DNA of 64,000 nt, taken from assembly GCF_900142645.1 (NCBI RefSeq), contig NZ_FRBP01000010.1, positions 124,001 through 188,000 of the forward strand, given 5' to 3'. The stretch is from Eubacterium callanderi (lineage in GTDB: Bacteria; Bacillota; Clostridia; Eubacteriales; Eubacteriaceae). A program made the position numbers and the translations under genes. Positions 8,841-16,626 of this stretch are shown piece after piece; the first letter of the stretch is position 1; each line of letters begins with the position of its first letter. The notes beneath the pieces are model-generated. The model was not told where the DNA came from. It did no database searches and was given only the letters and a program-made list of their open reading frames with translations.

Positions 8841-10019
8841 TTAATAGTTTTTCTTAACGTATGCGTCAATTCGCTGAAGGGCTTCCTTCAGATTTTCGTC
8901 TGAATTTGCAAAGACAAAGCGCATATAGCCTTCACCCATACTTCCGAAAGCAGAACCGGGCACGGTGATGACCTTCGCCTCGCGGACTAAGTCCTCCGCG
9001 AATTCCTGTGATGTCTTTCCAAAGGCTTTAATGTTGGCAAATGCATAGAAGCTGCCTGGAGATTTTTTTACACTAAAGCCTGGAATTGCGTTGAGCCCGT
9101 CAATTAAAATCTCACGGCGTCTGGTATAGTCTGCGATCATCTGCTGCACTGCGGTTTGGGGACCCTTCAGCGCTTCGATGGCAGCTACCTGCGTAAAGGT
9201 GGACACGCAGGACACCATCCCTTCCTGGATCTGGGCCATTCTTTTTGTCAGCGCGCTGTCTGCCAGCAGACAGCCAATACGCCAACCCGTCATGGCATAG
9301 GCTTTTGAAAAGCTGTTCATAACCATCACCTGGTCTGTCAGCTCTGGTATCTGCGCCATGCTGAAGTGCTTGTGCCCGTCGTAAATGATTTTGTCATAGA
9401 CTTCATCGGAGAAGACATACAGATTGTATTTTTCAACAACCCTGGCGATTGCTCTCACATCCTCTTCTTCCAGTATGGAACCAAGAGGGTTGCTGGGGGA
9501 ATTGAGAATAATCGCCTTGGTTTTGGGGGTTATGGCCTTCTCAATATCTTCTGCCTGAATTTTATAGTCATTTTCTTCATATACAGGGACGGTTACCGGC
9601 TTTGCCTTGGTAATCATAATCTGACCCAGGTAGTTGGGGAAACATGGATCCGGCACAAGCACTTCGTCTCCCGGGTTAACGATGGTTAAAAGGCCCAGGG
9701 TCAGCGCCTCTAAGGCGCCGACGGTAATGATGACATTATCTGCCTGGTAACCGCAGTTGTAATGGGCGTAGCTTTGGGCTACGGCCTCACGCAGCGCCGG
9801 CATGCCAGCATTTGGATTGTAGTGGGTAAATCCATCGTCGATGGCTTTCTTTGCCGCGTCCTTTACATTCTGCGGCGTATCAAAATTCGGCTCACCAACG
9901 GTTAAATTCACAATTTCCTTTGGGTCATACTGTGCTGCTATCTCAAACATTTTCCGGATTCCGGAAGCCGGGTATTCATTCGCTACCTGCGAAAAATAAG
10001 TATTGATCTCGTTGCTCAT
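8841..10019 (-). CDS. Class I/II PLP-dependent aminotransferase
   Basis: A 392-residue aspartate-aminotransferase-fold protein. SFSKAYAMTGWRIG (about residue 238) carries the PLP lysine; NSPSNPLG and DEVYDKI are the cofactor-binding loops; the C-terminal MRFVFANSDEN holds the carboxylate-binding arginine. It starts two bases after the dehydratase gene stop, so it is in the same transcript as the oxidoreductase genes. It probably converts the pathway's amino acid to its 2-oxoacid using 2-oxoglutarate, which the neighbouring glutamate dehydrogenase would restore. Subfamily resemblance is to AspC/AlaT-like enzymes, and specificity cannot be read from sequence. Confidence 0.88.
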   Translation of the reverse strand: MSNEINTYFSQVANEYPASGIRKMFEIAAQYDPKEIVNLTVGEPNFDTPQNVKDAAKKAIDDGFTHYNPNAGMPALREAVAQSYAHYNCGYQADNVIITVGALEALTLGLLTIVNPGDEVLVPDPCFPNYLGQIMITKAKPVTVPVYEENDYKIQAEDIEKAITPKTKAIILNSPSNPLGSILEEEDVRAIARVVEKYNLYVFSDEVYDKIIYDGHKHFSMAQIPELTDQVMVMNSFSKAYAMTGWRIGCLLADSALTKRMAQIQEGMVSCVSTFTQVAAIEALKGPQTAVQQMIADYTRRREILIDGLNAIPGFSVKKSPGSFYAFANIKAFGKTSQEFAEDLVREAKVITVPGSAFGSMGEGYMRFVFANSDENLKEALQRIDAYVKKNY

Positions 10020-10021
10020 CT

Positions 10022-11482
10022 TTATTCTTCCTCACTTTTATCAGAGTGGATTCCTGCCAGGTGCGCTGCAAACTCCTTCTTTTTCTCCAGATTGGAAAGC
10101 TTGGAGTACATGACCTTCTGGGCCTGGGGCGATCCTGCGCCATGCATGCTTTCCACCAGTGCCGTACCGCCGGTCATATTTTCGATCAGGCGTCCGATGC
10201 GCATCCGGTCCTCGGTTGGCACATCTGCCACGCCTTTCAGGTATTTATCCACATATTTGCCGATTTCCGGATTCCGCAAATCAGATTCCGATGGCATTGT
10301 AGCAATTATACCACCGCCGATATCCTGTGCCAAACGGTCGATGTCGTAAATCAATTGTGTCACATTGTGTTTACCGACATTGGCCAGCAGCGGGTCTACA
10401 AAATAAGCGCCGGATTCCGTGGGCTTTCCTTCACAGGAGCAGGCAAGGGAGCAGGCATAGAGGGTTTCTGTCAGGTGAATCATCTCGTTGATCTTTTCCT
10501 TAACATGGCCCGCCTTTCCATATCCGCTGTAGTCTGCCATCAGCGCAGCCGCGCCGACCACAACATCGGAAACACCGCCCTTACAGCCGCCGTAATTCTG
10601 TCTGTGGTAGCAGGCAAAACGTTCGACCAGAAGCCCCGAGCAAGAGGTTTCGCCGCACATGAACACACGCTCCCACGGGACAAAAACATCATTGAGAACC
10701 GTCAGGCATTCGCCGCCGACAATACCGAATTTTGCGTTGCCCTGGTCAATCTCGCCTTCCATTTTCCGGTCGTCATTTGTCTGGCGGCCAAAGATATGGA
10801 TCACTCCCGGGGCGTCCACCGGCAGCGCGCAGCAGACTGCATAGTCCGCGTCATCTTCCTTCATTCCCATGGTGGGCATAATCAGCATCTCATGAGAATT
10901 AACCATCCCGGTCATATGCGCTTTCGCGCCGCGGATAACAATGCCCTCTTCGTTTTTGTCCACGACATGGACAAACAAATCCGGGTCTGCCTGCTGGCTT
11001 GGGCGCAAACTGCGGTCACCCTTCGGGTCTGTCATGGCTCCGGCAATCATCAGGTCGTTTTCCTGTACATACAGAAGAAATTTTTTAAAACGTTCATGGT
11101 ACTCTGTCCCCATTGCCTTATCCATATCATAGGTAACGGAATAGGTCGCGTTCATGGCGTCAAAGCCCACACAGCGCTGATAGCAGGTACCTGTCTTCTG
11201 AGAGATCATGCGAAGCATCTTGACCTTTTTCACCAGATCGCTGACGCTTTGATGGATATGTGTAAACCGGTTGATTTTTTTTCCCGTTAAATGGGAGGTG
11301 GTGGTCATTAAATCTTCATATTGCGGGCTACCTGCCAGAGCGTAGGTCATGGAAGCTGCATTGACATGGCCTTTAATAAAGGGATGATCAATGACCTTAT
11401 CGCTGTCGATCAGCTCTCCCTTTATATAAACTTTGATATCCCGATCGCGCAGGCTGTCAATATAATCGCGTGCTGTTTTCAT
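10022..11482 (-). CDS. abfD: 4-hydroxybutyryl-CoA dehydratase / vinylacetyl-CoA isomerase homologue
   Basis: A 486-residue protein very close in pattern to Clostridium aminobutyricum AbfD (about 490 residues). The four [4Fe-4S] ligands of AbfD (C99, C103, H292, C299) are matched by C100, C104, H293 and C300 in TCYQRCVG and YHRQNYGGCKGG; Y297 and K301 are also kept, and ESMHGAGSPQAQ near the C-terminus matches. AbfD uses FAD and the cluster to dehydrate 4-hydroxybutyryl-CoA to crotonyl-CoA through a ketyl radical. The gene lies between oxidoreductase and aminotransferase genes, an unusual setting, because no 4-hydroxybutyrate dehydrogenase or CoA-transferase is visible. Either the oxidoreductase makes the hydroxyacyl-CoA substrate or the enzyme acts on an analogue. 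Confidence 0.88.
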   Translation of the reverse strand: MKTARDYIDSLRDRDIKVYIKGELIDSDKVIDHPFIKGHVNAASMTYALAGSPQYEDLMTTTSHLTGKKINRFTHIHQSVSDLVKKVKMLRMISQKTGTCYQRCVGFDAMNATYSVTYDMDKAMGTEYHERFKKFLLYVQENDLMIAGAMTDPKGDRSLRPSQQADPDLFVHVVDKNEEGIVIRGAKAHMTGMVNSHEMLIMPTMGMKEDDADYAVCCALPVDAPGVIHIFGRQTNDDRKMEGEIDQGNAKFGIVGGECLTVLNDVFVPWERVFMCGETSCSGLLVERFACYHRQNYGGCKGGVSDVVVGAAALMADYSGYGKAGHVKEKINEMIHLTETLYACSLACSCEGKPTESGAYFVDPLLANVGKHNVTQLIYDIDRLAQDIGGGIIATMPSESDLRNPEIGKYVDKYLKGVADVPTEDRMRIGRLIENMTGGTALVESMHGAGSPQAQKVMYSKLSNLEKKKEFAAHLAGIHSDKSEEE

Positions 11483-11491
11483 CTTTTTCTC

Positions 11492-12382
11492 CTATTTCAC
11501 CCAATCTCTGCGTATTTTTTCCCAGGTTTCATCTCTGCCTTCGGTGATAAGTGCAATGTCATTTTCATCGAGATGTGAAAACCGGCCCTGCTTTGAGAGA
11601 TAATCCGAAATATCGGTAAACTCTTTAGGGTTGCGGTTGAGTGTAAATTCCTTGTTTTCATATTCTGCCAGATACCACAGGCCGTTATCGACAGCTTCTT
11701 TTGCCAGCTCGATTGAAATATCCGTGGGTGTCTGCCAGCCTGTCGGGCAGGGGGCGAGTACGTGGATAAAGGAAGGCCCATCACAGTTCTTGGCTTTTTC
11801 CAGTTTTCTCAAATAATCTTCCGGATAGCCGACACTGGCAGTAGCCGCATATGGGATTTCATGGGCTGCAATGATCTCAAAGATTTTTTTCTTTGGCCGC
11901 GCCGCGCCGTGAATATTTTTTCCTGCAGGCGTGTTTGTGGTCTTTGCTCCATAGGGCGTTAAGCCACTTTTCTGGATTCCGGTGTTCATGTAAGCTTCAT
12001 TGTCGTAGCAGATAAAAATTTCCTTATCGTTACGGTCAATAGCACCCGACAGAGCCTGCAGGCCAATATCGGAGGTGCCGCCGTCTCCGGCAAAGCCAAC
12101 GACATGGTAGTCCTCAAGCCCCAGGGCCTTTGCTCCTGCCAAAACACCGGACATCACTGCCGCAGTTGCGGCAAAGGGAGGTATAATCCCATTGACAAAC
12201 AATGGCATATGCGGATATACGAAAGCAACCGTTGACATGCAGTTCGGCGGAATAACCGCAATGCTTCGTTCTCCCAGCACCTTAAGGGCCAGACGAATCG
12301 CAAGGGCTCCGCCGCAGCCGCCACAGGCCTTATGACCATAAAACAGTTCTTCATTTGGGATTGTTTTTGCATTAAGCGCCAT
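11492..12382 (-). CDS. 2-oxoacid:ferredoxin oxidoreductase, beta (TPP) subunit
   Basis: A subunit of about 297 residues. GFAGDGGTSDIGLQAL through YDNEAYMN is the GDG...N thiamine diphosphate/Mg2+ motif; KACGGCGG near the N-terminus and further cysteines supply the proximal 4Fe-4S cluster as in PorB. The NEAYMNTGIQKS and TPYGAKTT wording matches the pyruvate / branched 2-oxoacid class of four-subunit enzymes. The ATG at 12382 has GGAGGG nine bases upstream and is preferred over an in-frame TTG at 12388. It overlaps the alpha gene by 11 bases. The complex decarboxylates a 2-oxoacid to an acyl-CoA and reduces ferredoxin. Confidence 0.88.
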   Translation of the reverse strand: MALNAKTIPNEELFYGHKACGGCGGALAIRLALKVLGERSIAVIPPNCMSTVAFVYPHMPLFVNGIIPPFAATAAVMSGVLAGAKALGLEDYHVVGFAGDGGTSDIGLQALSGAIDRNDKEIFICYDNEAYMNTGIQKSGLTPYGAKTTNTPAGKNIHGAARPKKKIFEIIAAHEIPYAATASVGYPEDYLRKLEKAKNCDGPSFIHVLAPCPTGWQTPTDISIELAKEAVDNGLWYLAEYENKEFTLNRNPKEFTDISDYLSKQGRFSHLDENDIALITEGRDETWEKIRRDWVK

Positions 12383-13556
12383 AATCAATGTCCCTCCTTA
12401 CATTAATGAATTCAACAGGCTTTTCAGTATTGCCTGCCAGCAGTGCGTCAAAAATACCGCTGATATCTTCCTTTGAGATGCTGCGGCCGCCTAAGCCCCC
12501 AACATAATTACAGGTCGGTACATCCACACCCTGCTGTTTGAGGGCAGAGTTAAAATCAGAGTAGACTGCGCCTTCAAATCCAAAGCTGATATCACGTTCC
12601 ATGACACCGACCGCTTTAGCGTTTTTAACGATCTCTGCTACCTTTTCCGTTGGGAATGGGCGTACACAGCGGAGCTTCAGCAAACCGACCTTTTTACCTT
12701 CTGCGCGGCAGGCATCCACAACCACGCGGGCTGTTCCCGTCACACTGCCGATTGTCACCAAGATTGCTTCCGCATCCTCACACTGGTATGCTTCTACCAT
12801 ACCACCGTAGGTGCGTCCGAAAAGCCTGCCGAATTCCTCGTCACTTTCGTCAATCACTTTCTCAGCCTTCAGCATTGCGATCTGCTGCTGATAACGGAAC
12901 TCTGTATTATAGGTCGGTCCCGCAGTAATACAGGTGCTCACCGGGTCCTCCAGATTAAGCTTATTGATGTAGTCCTGATAAGGGATATACGCATCTACTG
13001 CCGCCTGATCGGTCATCTCAAGAGGCTCGTAGGTATGGGTTAAAACAAAACCATCCAGGTTGACCATGACCGGCGTCATGACCTCAGGATCCTCGGCGAT
13101 TTTGAAAGCCTGAATGGTGGTATCAAAGGCTTCTTGAACGTTTTCAACATATAGTTGAATCCAGCCTGATTCCAGCTGAGATAAAGAGTCTCTCTGATCA
13201 CCGTAAATATTCCAGGGCGCTGCCAGTGAACGGTTTGCGTTCATCATAACAATTGGAAAACGGGAACCGCTGGCATAGTGCAGGCCTTCAACCATGTATA
13301 AAAGCCCCTGGCTCGATGTTGCGGTAAAGGAGCGGGCGCCCATGGCTGCGGAGCCGATAACAGCCGACATGGCGCTGTGTTCAGATTCCACATACATGTA
13401 CTGGCAGTCAAGACTGCCATCCTCTACATAATCCGCCAGACGTTCTACTACAATTGTCTGAGGTGTGATGGGGTAAGCGGCAATCACATGTGGTTTTGCC
13501 TGTCTGACCGCCAATGCGACAGCCTCGTCGCCGGATACAAATAATTTTTCGCTCAT
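12372..13556 (-). CDS. 2-oxoacid:ferredoxin oxidoreductase, alpha subunit
   Basis: A 394-residue protein with AAYPITPQT (about residue 28), the YPITPxT signature of the alpha subunit, VESEHSAM with the conserved glutamate that activates thiamine, and TSSQGLLYM. ANRSLAAPWNIYGDQRDSL also matches PorA. The C-terminal 140 residues fit the transketolase-C-like domain. The start overlaps the delta stop by four bases, showing translational coupling. The sequence class suits pyruvate or another short 2-oxoacid rather than indolepyruvate, whose subunits are fused and larger. The real substrate depends on the aminotransferase upstream in the pathway. Confidence 0.88.
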   Translation of the reverse strand: MSEKLFVSGDEAVALAVRQAKPHVIAAYPITPQTIVVERLADYVEDGSLDCQYMYVESEHSAMSAVIGSAAMGARSFTATSSQGLLYMVEGLHYASGSRFPIVMMNANRSLAAPWNIYGDQRDSLSQLESGWIQLYVENVQEAFDTTIQAFKIAEDPEVMTPVMVNLDGFVLTHTYEPLEMTDQAAVDAYIPYQDYINKLNLEDPVSTCITAGPTYNTEFRYQQQIAMLKAEKVIDESDEEFGRLFGRTYGGMVEAYQCEDAEAILVTIGSVTGTARVVVDACRAEGKKVGLLKLRCVRPFPTEKVAEIVKNAKAVGVMERDISFGFEGAVYSDFNSALKQQGVDVPTCNYVGGLGGRSISKEDISGIFDALLAGNTEKPVEFINVRRDIDYGA

Positions 13557-13855
13557 GCGTCTGCCTCCTTAATCATCGTAATGGCCTCAACCTTACATGC
13601 TTTCGCACATACGCCGCAGCCTTTACAGTAATCATAATCTATTTCAAGGATATCTCCTGATTTATCAATGGTGCCATCGGGACACACTAAAAAGCAGCGC
13701 AGGCAGTTAACACATTTTTCCGCGTCGATCACCGGCCGGAATGTCCGCATCCCTGAGCTCACGTCAATCAGATGGCCCGAACGTGTCGACGGCCCCATGG
13801 GCAGCTGCTCGATCGTGCCTGACGGCTGTGGCGGCGATAATTTAGGTCGGTTCAT
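13553..13855 (-). CDS. 2-oxoacid:ferredoxin oxidoreductase, delta (2x[4Fe-4S]) subunit
   Basis: A 100-residue ferredoxin-type subunit with two cluster motifs: CVNCLRCFLVCPDG at about residues 48-60 and CKGCGVCAKACKVEA near residues 77-90. It passes electrons from the thiamine site cluster to external ferredoxin. The N-terminal 40 residues (PSTRSGHLIDVSSGMRTFRP) match the PorD leader region. The gene abuts the gamma gene without a gap and overlaps the alpha gene, fixing the order gamma-delta-alpha-beta typical of Por/Vor operons. Confidence 0.9.
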   Translation of the reverse strand: MNRPKLSPPQPSGTIEQLPMGPSTRSGHLIDVSSGMRTFRPVIDAEKCVNCLRCFLVCPDGTIDKSGDILEIDYDYCKGCGVCAKACKVEAITMIKEADA

Positions 13856-14404
13856 TTAGAGTGCCTCCTTTACAGTATTATAGGTTTCTTCCAAAAGCGT
13901 TTTATTTTTTGCCCGCACCTTTTCAGGGAGCTGCGTATCAATGGCCTTATAGATGGAGTCAAGGCTTGTCAGCTCTGTGGCCGCTGTCAGCGCGCCCAAT
14001 AAAGGGACATTTGTGATGGGCCGTCCAAGGATTTTCAGCGCAAGGCCTGTCGCATCGACGGTAATAACCTTGCAGTCCTCACAGTCGCTGAAATCAAATA
14101 CCTCTGCAGGCTTCATTGTATTGATAATCACCTTTGCCCCAGGCTTTAACCCCGCCTTAACCGGCGCGCCTAAAAGCGTCTCATCCAACACAATGGCACA
14201 ATCACAATCGACAACATCGCTTCTATCCTTGATTGGCGCATCATCAATTCGTGTAAAAGCTAATACCGGAGCCCCCCTGCGTTCTGGTCCGAACGATGGA
14301 AAAGCCAACGCCGATTTATCGTCGCACACAACGGCATCTCCCAAGAGCCGGGCTGCTGTGAAGGCACCTTGTCCCCCACGACCATGCCAACGAATTTCAA
14401 TCAT
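13856..14404 (-). CDS. 2-oxoacid:ferredoxin oxidoreductase, gamma subunit
   Basis: A 182-residue protein starting MIEIRWHGRGGQGAFTAARLLG, the glycine-rich CoA-binding start of PorC/VorC subunits, with FPSFGPERRGAPVLAFTRI following, also family-typical. It is the first gene of the catabolic operon; the upstream 90 bases carry a palindromic operator and extra half-sites (14421-14492), so transcription of the whole operon likely starts here under IclR-type control. Confidence 0.88.
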   Translation of the reverse strand: MIEIRWHGRGGQGAFTAARLLGDAVVCDDKSALAFPSFGPERRGAPVLAFTRIDDAPIKDRSDVVDCDCAIVLDETLLGAPVKAGLKPGAKVIINTMKPAEVFDFSDCEDCKVITVDATGLALKILGRPITNVPLLGALTAATELTSLDSIYKAIDTQLPEKVRAKNKTLLEETYNTVKEAL

Positions 14405-14420
14405 TTAATACTTCCTCCTG

Positions 14421-14492
14421 TATTCCATAATACGGAATCATTAATTCCATATTTGTATTATAATTCCATAATCAGGTTTTGTCAATTCCATT
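14421..14492. promoter_or_regulatory. Operator cluster upstream of the oxidoreductase operon
   Basis: 14431-14451 is an imperfect palindrome (left TACGGAATCA, right TAATTCCATA) with two mismatches relative to the perfect copy at 2084-2106. Additional half-sites follow: TAATTCCATA at 14461-14470 and CAATTCCATT at 14483-14492, plus ATTCCATAA at 14422. The array lies 17-90 bases upstream of the first start codon, consistent with control of promoter access. Confidence 0.65.
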
Positions 14493-14578
14493 TTCTAAAA
14501 AAATAATAAAAAATTAAGGCACTTTTTTAAAGGTACCATTTGGCTGAAAAATGTATTTAAAAAATAAGACTCTTTATA

Positions 14579-14617
14579 ATTCTATAATACGGAATTAATG
14601 TTTTTATATTATAGAAT
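14579..14617. promoter_or_regulatory. Further operator-like repeat near the divergent promoter
   Basis: ATTCTATAAT (14579-14588) and its complement ATTATAGAAT (14608-14617) form an inverted repeat with a 19-base spacer, and TACGGAATTA (14588-14597) inside it repeats the operator half-site seen at 14431. It lies between the minus-strand operon and the plus-strand membrane-protein gene and could affect either. No gene is supported in the rest of 14493-14729. Confidence 0.4.
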
Positions 14618-14729
14618 TTTAATCAATTTTAAATGCTATAATTTATATTTAAATCATAATATTGTTTTTTAATTGATTTACTTGCTATATTTATTTTGTT
14701 ATAATAATAAAAAATTGCTGGAGGAGCGT

Positions 14730-15056
14730 ATGGAGAAAAAATTCAATCTGATTGCAGGCATCTTCATTATCCTGTTTTTTTTAATGATTTTAATTATTAC
14801 CTCAACGATGAAAATACAGCCTGGCACCTGGGAGTCAGAAAGCGACTCTACCCTCCGCATTACCCTTTACCCGGATGATACCTTTGAATCCAGCATTTAT
14901 GGAAATGGAACCTACGCGGTCCAGAAAACCGGGGTCACCCTTCACAGCAATACTGACATTACCCTGACCGTCATCCGGAAGCCTTTAAAGCTTGTGCTTT
15001 ATGACAGACAATCCCAAAATTATTTTTACCCTGCAAATACAGATCTCAAAAAATAA
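14730..15056 (+). CDS. Small single-pass membrane protein, unknown
   Basis: A 108-residue protein from the ATG at 14730, chosen because GGAGG lies just upstream (14720-14724); an earlier in-frame ATG at 14673 has no ribosome site. Residues 7-26 form one transmembrane helix, followed by an extracytoplasmic domain of about 80 residues with alternating beta-like stretches (STLRITLYPDDTFESSIYGNGTYAV) that reads like a small lipocalin- or OB-like fold. It is not recognised. It is followed directly by a hairpin terminator and appears monocistronic. Confidence 0.6.
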   Translation: MEKKFNLIAGIFIILFFLMILIITSTMKIQPGTWESESDSTLRITLYPDDTFESSIYGNGTYAVQKTGVTLHSNTDITLTVIRKPLKLVLYDRQSQNYFYPANTDLKK

Positions 15057-15060
15057 AAAA

Positions 15061-15082
15061 GCCCTGGAAAGCATTCCAGGGC
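15061..15082. terminator. Bidirectional intrinsic terminator
   Basis: Nine-base perfect stem (GCCCTGGAA / TTCCAGGGC) with a four-base loop. An A-run before it makes the minus-strand reading end in T6, so it also stops transcripts arriving from the endonuclease III side. Confidence 0.8.
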
Positions 15083-15542
15083 TTGCTTAATAGAGCAAAG
15101 CATTGTTGCCAATCAAATCATAATTTCATATTTTCTGCCGTCACCATCATGTTATCAAACTCTAAACGGGCCCTTTTCCAGAATTTGTTCGACAGCTCCG
15201 GCTTTTGTGCTCCCCTTTTGAAGTTTTTAGCTGTTTTCAGACGCGCGCTTTCCCAAAAACGGATACTTATGTTTTAAACTCAAAAACGGATCACATTGTG
15301 CCAGCTTTGTCGCACTGGCTAATCTCTAAATCACTGTAAACTACACATCCAGCAAAGCGCTTTTTCCAACTTGTCTTTCCATTCCCCTTAACGCATTCGG
15401 CTGAATCAGCGTATTCGTTTTTGGCGGCTGGCTTAAAGCTCATCTTCAGCGTCAATGCCTGGCTGCTTTATTCTTCATTGATTTAACTTAATCATACGCC
15501 ATCTGCCTCCTGCCTGCAAGCCCATTAAGAGAGCAGTTTTCT
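15083..15542. other. 460-bp stretch without a supported gene
   Basis: Only short, stop-interrupted reading frames are present. On the minus strand two adjacent fragments of about 50 codons (around 15290-15440 and ending near 15125) have coding-like composition but different frames and no ribosome sites, so a decayed gene is possible. A short repeat (ATCCGTTTTTG) occurs twice near 15265-15295. Confidence 0.4.
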
Positions 15543-16184
15543 CTAAACCCCATTTTTTTCGCAGATGTCTGCCAGACAGCAGCGGTCACAGTGCGGCTTT
15601 GTCCTGGCCGTACAGATTTCCCGCCCGTGGAGGACCAGACGGTGGCAAAAGCTGTTGCCTTCTTCCGGCGGGATAAGCTTCCACAACGCCATCTCCACTT
15701 TTTTGGGGTCCTTGGTGTTTTCCACCAGCCCCATCCGGTTAACCAAACGAATACAGTGTGTGTCTGTGACAATGGCGGGTTTTCCAAAGACATCTCCCAC
15801 GATCAGATTCGCGCTTTTTCTTCCTACTCCGGGCAGCTTTAAGAGCGCGTCAAAGTCATCTGGAACCATCCCGTCATACTGGTCCCGGAGAATCTTCATA
15901 CAGGCGCTGATATCTCTGGCTTTGCTTTTACCAAGACCGCAGGGCCTCACAATGGCCTCGATTTCCTCAGGCTCTGCCTGAGCCAGGGCCGCTACATCCG
16001 GAAATTTTGCATAGAGCTCCTTAACCACCACGTTGACGCGGGCATCCGTGCATTGAGCCGCCAGCCGCACACTCACCAAAAGCCGCCAGGCTTCTTTCGG
16101 GTCATACTCCAAACTACACTCCGCATCCGGGTATTCTTTTTTGAGCCGGTCAATGATCGCCAGTGCCCGTTTCTCTTTTGTCAT
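15543..16184 (-). CDS. nth: Endonuclease III (DNA glycosylase/AP lyase)
   Basis: A 213-residue base-excision repair enzyme of usual length. The helix-hairpin-helix LPGVGRKSAN (about residue 115) contains the catalytic lysine, and VTDTHC about 20 residues on contains the catalytic aspartate. The C-terminal C-x6-C-x2-C-x5-C (CTARTKPHC, CCLADIC) holds the 4Fe-4S cluster. AGGAAG precedes the start. It removes oxidised pyrimidines and nicks abasic sites. It stands alone between gene-poor stretches. Confidence 0.95.
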   Translation of the reverse strand: MTKEKRALAIIDRLKKEYPDAECSLEYDPKEAWRLLVSVRLAAQCTDARVNVVVKELYAKFPDVAALAQAEPEEIEAIVRPCGLGKSKARDISACMKILRDQYDGMVPDDFDALLKLPGVGRKSANLIVGDVFGKPAIVTDTHCIRLVNRMGLVENTKDPKKVEMALWKLIPPEEGNSFCHRLVLHGREICTARTKPHCDRCCLADICEKNGV

Positions 16185-16335
16185 ATAAAGCTTCCTTTCT
16201 TTTTATTCCCTGCCTTAAAACCCATCGGTTTTTAAGGTATTCATATTGCGATGAATTTGTCTGTTCTTCTTTTGATTATACCAATATTTTGATAAATCAC
16301 AAGACGCCGACCTTTTTAAATCAAAAAATTCAGCT

Positions 16336-16377
16336 TTTATATTGAAATAATACGCAATTCTTATTTGTTTTTTCAGG
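16336..16377. repeat. 42-bp dispersed repeat, chromosomal copy
   Basis: Matches 45593-45634 at 39 of 42 positions. This copy is on the chromosome upstream of nth; the other is inside the conjugative element. The rest of 16185-16626 contains only AT-rich DNA and the promoter region for the next gene; a 75-codon minus-strand frame at 16215-16442 has no support. Confidence 0.55.
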
Positions 16378-16626
16378 TTAATAATTTTTTCCTGCTTCAA
16401 TTCATTTATTATCGTTATTTTTCTCCCAAGAAGGTCCCCCAATTTTTTCTGCCCTCATTATTTTAAACAACATCAGTATTAAAAATTATTTTTAAGGTTT
16501 GCGTGTTCTTTTTATTTCTGATATACTGAAAACGAATCCATCTTTTTTATTTAACGTATGTTAATAACCAACATTTAATGCTATTTATCACTATCTCAAA
16601 CCTACAAAATATACGAGGAGAGCCAT

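Noticed and set aside
10046-11290. Plus-strand 414-codon frame opposite the AbfD gene
   Set aside because: It is the antisense shadow of the dehydratase, whose catalytic residues are all conserved.
16215-16442. 75-codon minus-strand frame between nth and the PucR pseudogene
   Set aside because: AT-rich Lys/Ile/Asn bias of non-coding DNA and contains part of the dispersed repeat.
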